DNA of 64,000 nucleotides from Hyphomicrobiaceae bacterium (lineage in GTDB: Bacteria; Pseudomonadota; Alphaproteobacteria; Rhizobiales; Hyphomicrobiaceae): positions 496,001 through 560,000 of the forward strand of contig JALHOW010000001.1 in the NCBI GenBank assembly GCA_022842785.1. Reading direction: 5' to 3'. Every line of letters begins with the position of its first letter. Position 1 is the first letter of the stretch. The notes beneath the pieces are model-generated. The model ran no database searches. It was not told the DNA's origin and saw nothing but the letters and a program-made list of their open reading frames with translations. A program made the translations under genes and the position numbers. Positions 63,815 through 64,000 of this stretch are shown piece after piece.

Positions 63815-64000
63815 TTGCCCCTTTCTTCCGTTACCCAGGCGACCGGCGCGGCACTCCGCGAGGCATCGAGCTATCTCGCCGACCTCGTGACACCGACCGT
63901 GCGCCTTGGCGTGACGGGCCTCTCTCGCTCTGGAAAGACGGTCTTCATTGCTGCCCTCGTGCGCAATCTCACGCTCGGTGGTCGCCTGCCGTTCTTCTCG
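63815..64000 (+). CDS. YcjX-type P-loop ATPase (partial, N-terminus only)
   Basis: Reading from TTG 63815, preceded by AAGGA, gives 62 residues to the window edge: LPLSSVTQATGAALREASSYL, then VRLGVTGLSRSGKTVFIAALVRNL. The P-loop GLSRSGKT followed by VFIAALVRNL is characteristic of YcjX (DUF463), a stress-related dynamin/GTPase-like family, often encoded next to ycjF. It is not in the ORF track because the stop is off the window. Confidence 0.75.
   Translation, partial: MPLSSVTQATGAALREASSYLADLVTPTVRLGVTGLSRSGKTVFIAALVRNLTLGGRLPFFS

Overview
The window is high-GC DNA from an alphaproteobacterium, most likely of the order Hyphomicrobiales (Rhizobiales). The evidence is an LdtR-type MarR regulator, an RcdA/DUF1465 protein, the hisE-coaA pair, PstA and PstC with long extra domains, an extensin-like protein, a UbiK/BMFP protein, a perfect CtrA box and frequent GTG/TTG starts with good Shine-Dalgarno sequences. 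I cannot name the genus. It reads as ordinary chromosome: no transposase, integrase, phage gene, CRISPR array, rRNA or tRNA was found. About 63 protein genes are supported. Genes at both edges are cut (a BenE-type transporter at the left, a YcjX-type ATPase at the right).

Layout. 1-6.6 kb: benE (partial), divergent FMN-dependent hydroxyacid dehydrogenase, flavodoxin-fold reductase, extensin-like protein, a 3-hydroxyisobutyryl-CoA hydrolase-like protein and ldtR. 6.6-12 kb: pstSCAB phosphate importer on the minus strand, without phoU or phoB. 12-15.3 kb: hisE-coaA, a histone-H1-like basic protein and a PfkB sugar/nucleoside kinase, then two large palindromes. 15.3-19.7 kb: leuS-lptE-holA operon. 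19.8-31.2 kb: yggS, carboxynorspermidine synthase, thioesterase, rcdA, ornithine cyclodeaminase-like gene, class III transaminase, serB, several small membrane or secreted proteins, YbjN, UbiK, YciI and Pr6Pr proteins. 31.4-42.1 kb: lgt-midA-hydrolase, a DUF1214/DUF1254 pair, a class A PBP, YcgN, a zinc membrane protease, a DHFR-like reductase, a D-hydroxyacid dehydrogenase and cinA.

42.1-54.7 kb: a repeat-rich gap, a LysM/M23 lipoprotein preceded by a CtrA box, pncB, a citrate-lyase-beta-like gene, cytochrome c, a LysR regulator divergent from the glcDEF glycolate oxidase operon, ilvC and a membrane protein. 55.4-64 kb: a HerA-type ATPase, a sensorless histidine kinase, moaA, three tandem DMT-family transporters translationally coupled to a CaiB/BaiF CoA-transferase, and the start of a ycjX-type gene.

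The most unusual signals are non-coding. A repeat family of three consecutive short hairpins plus a shared tail occurs three times (24.7 and 24.9 kb as an inverted pair, and 52.9 kb); stem sequences differ between copies while pairing is kept. Two tandem CTAGTG...CACTAG palindromes lie at 15.1-15.3 kb, and two 72-bp palindromic direct repeats lie at 42.25-42.39 kb. Among proteins, the LysM/M23 lipoprotein has lost the zinc ligands, the extensin-like domain is split by an Ala/Lys-rich insert, and a CinA and a HIBYL-CoA-hydrolase homologue lack signature active-site residues.
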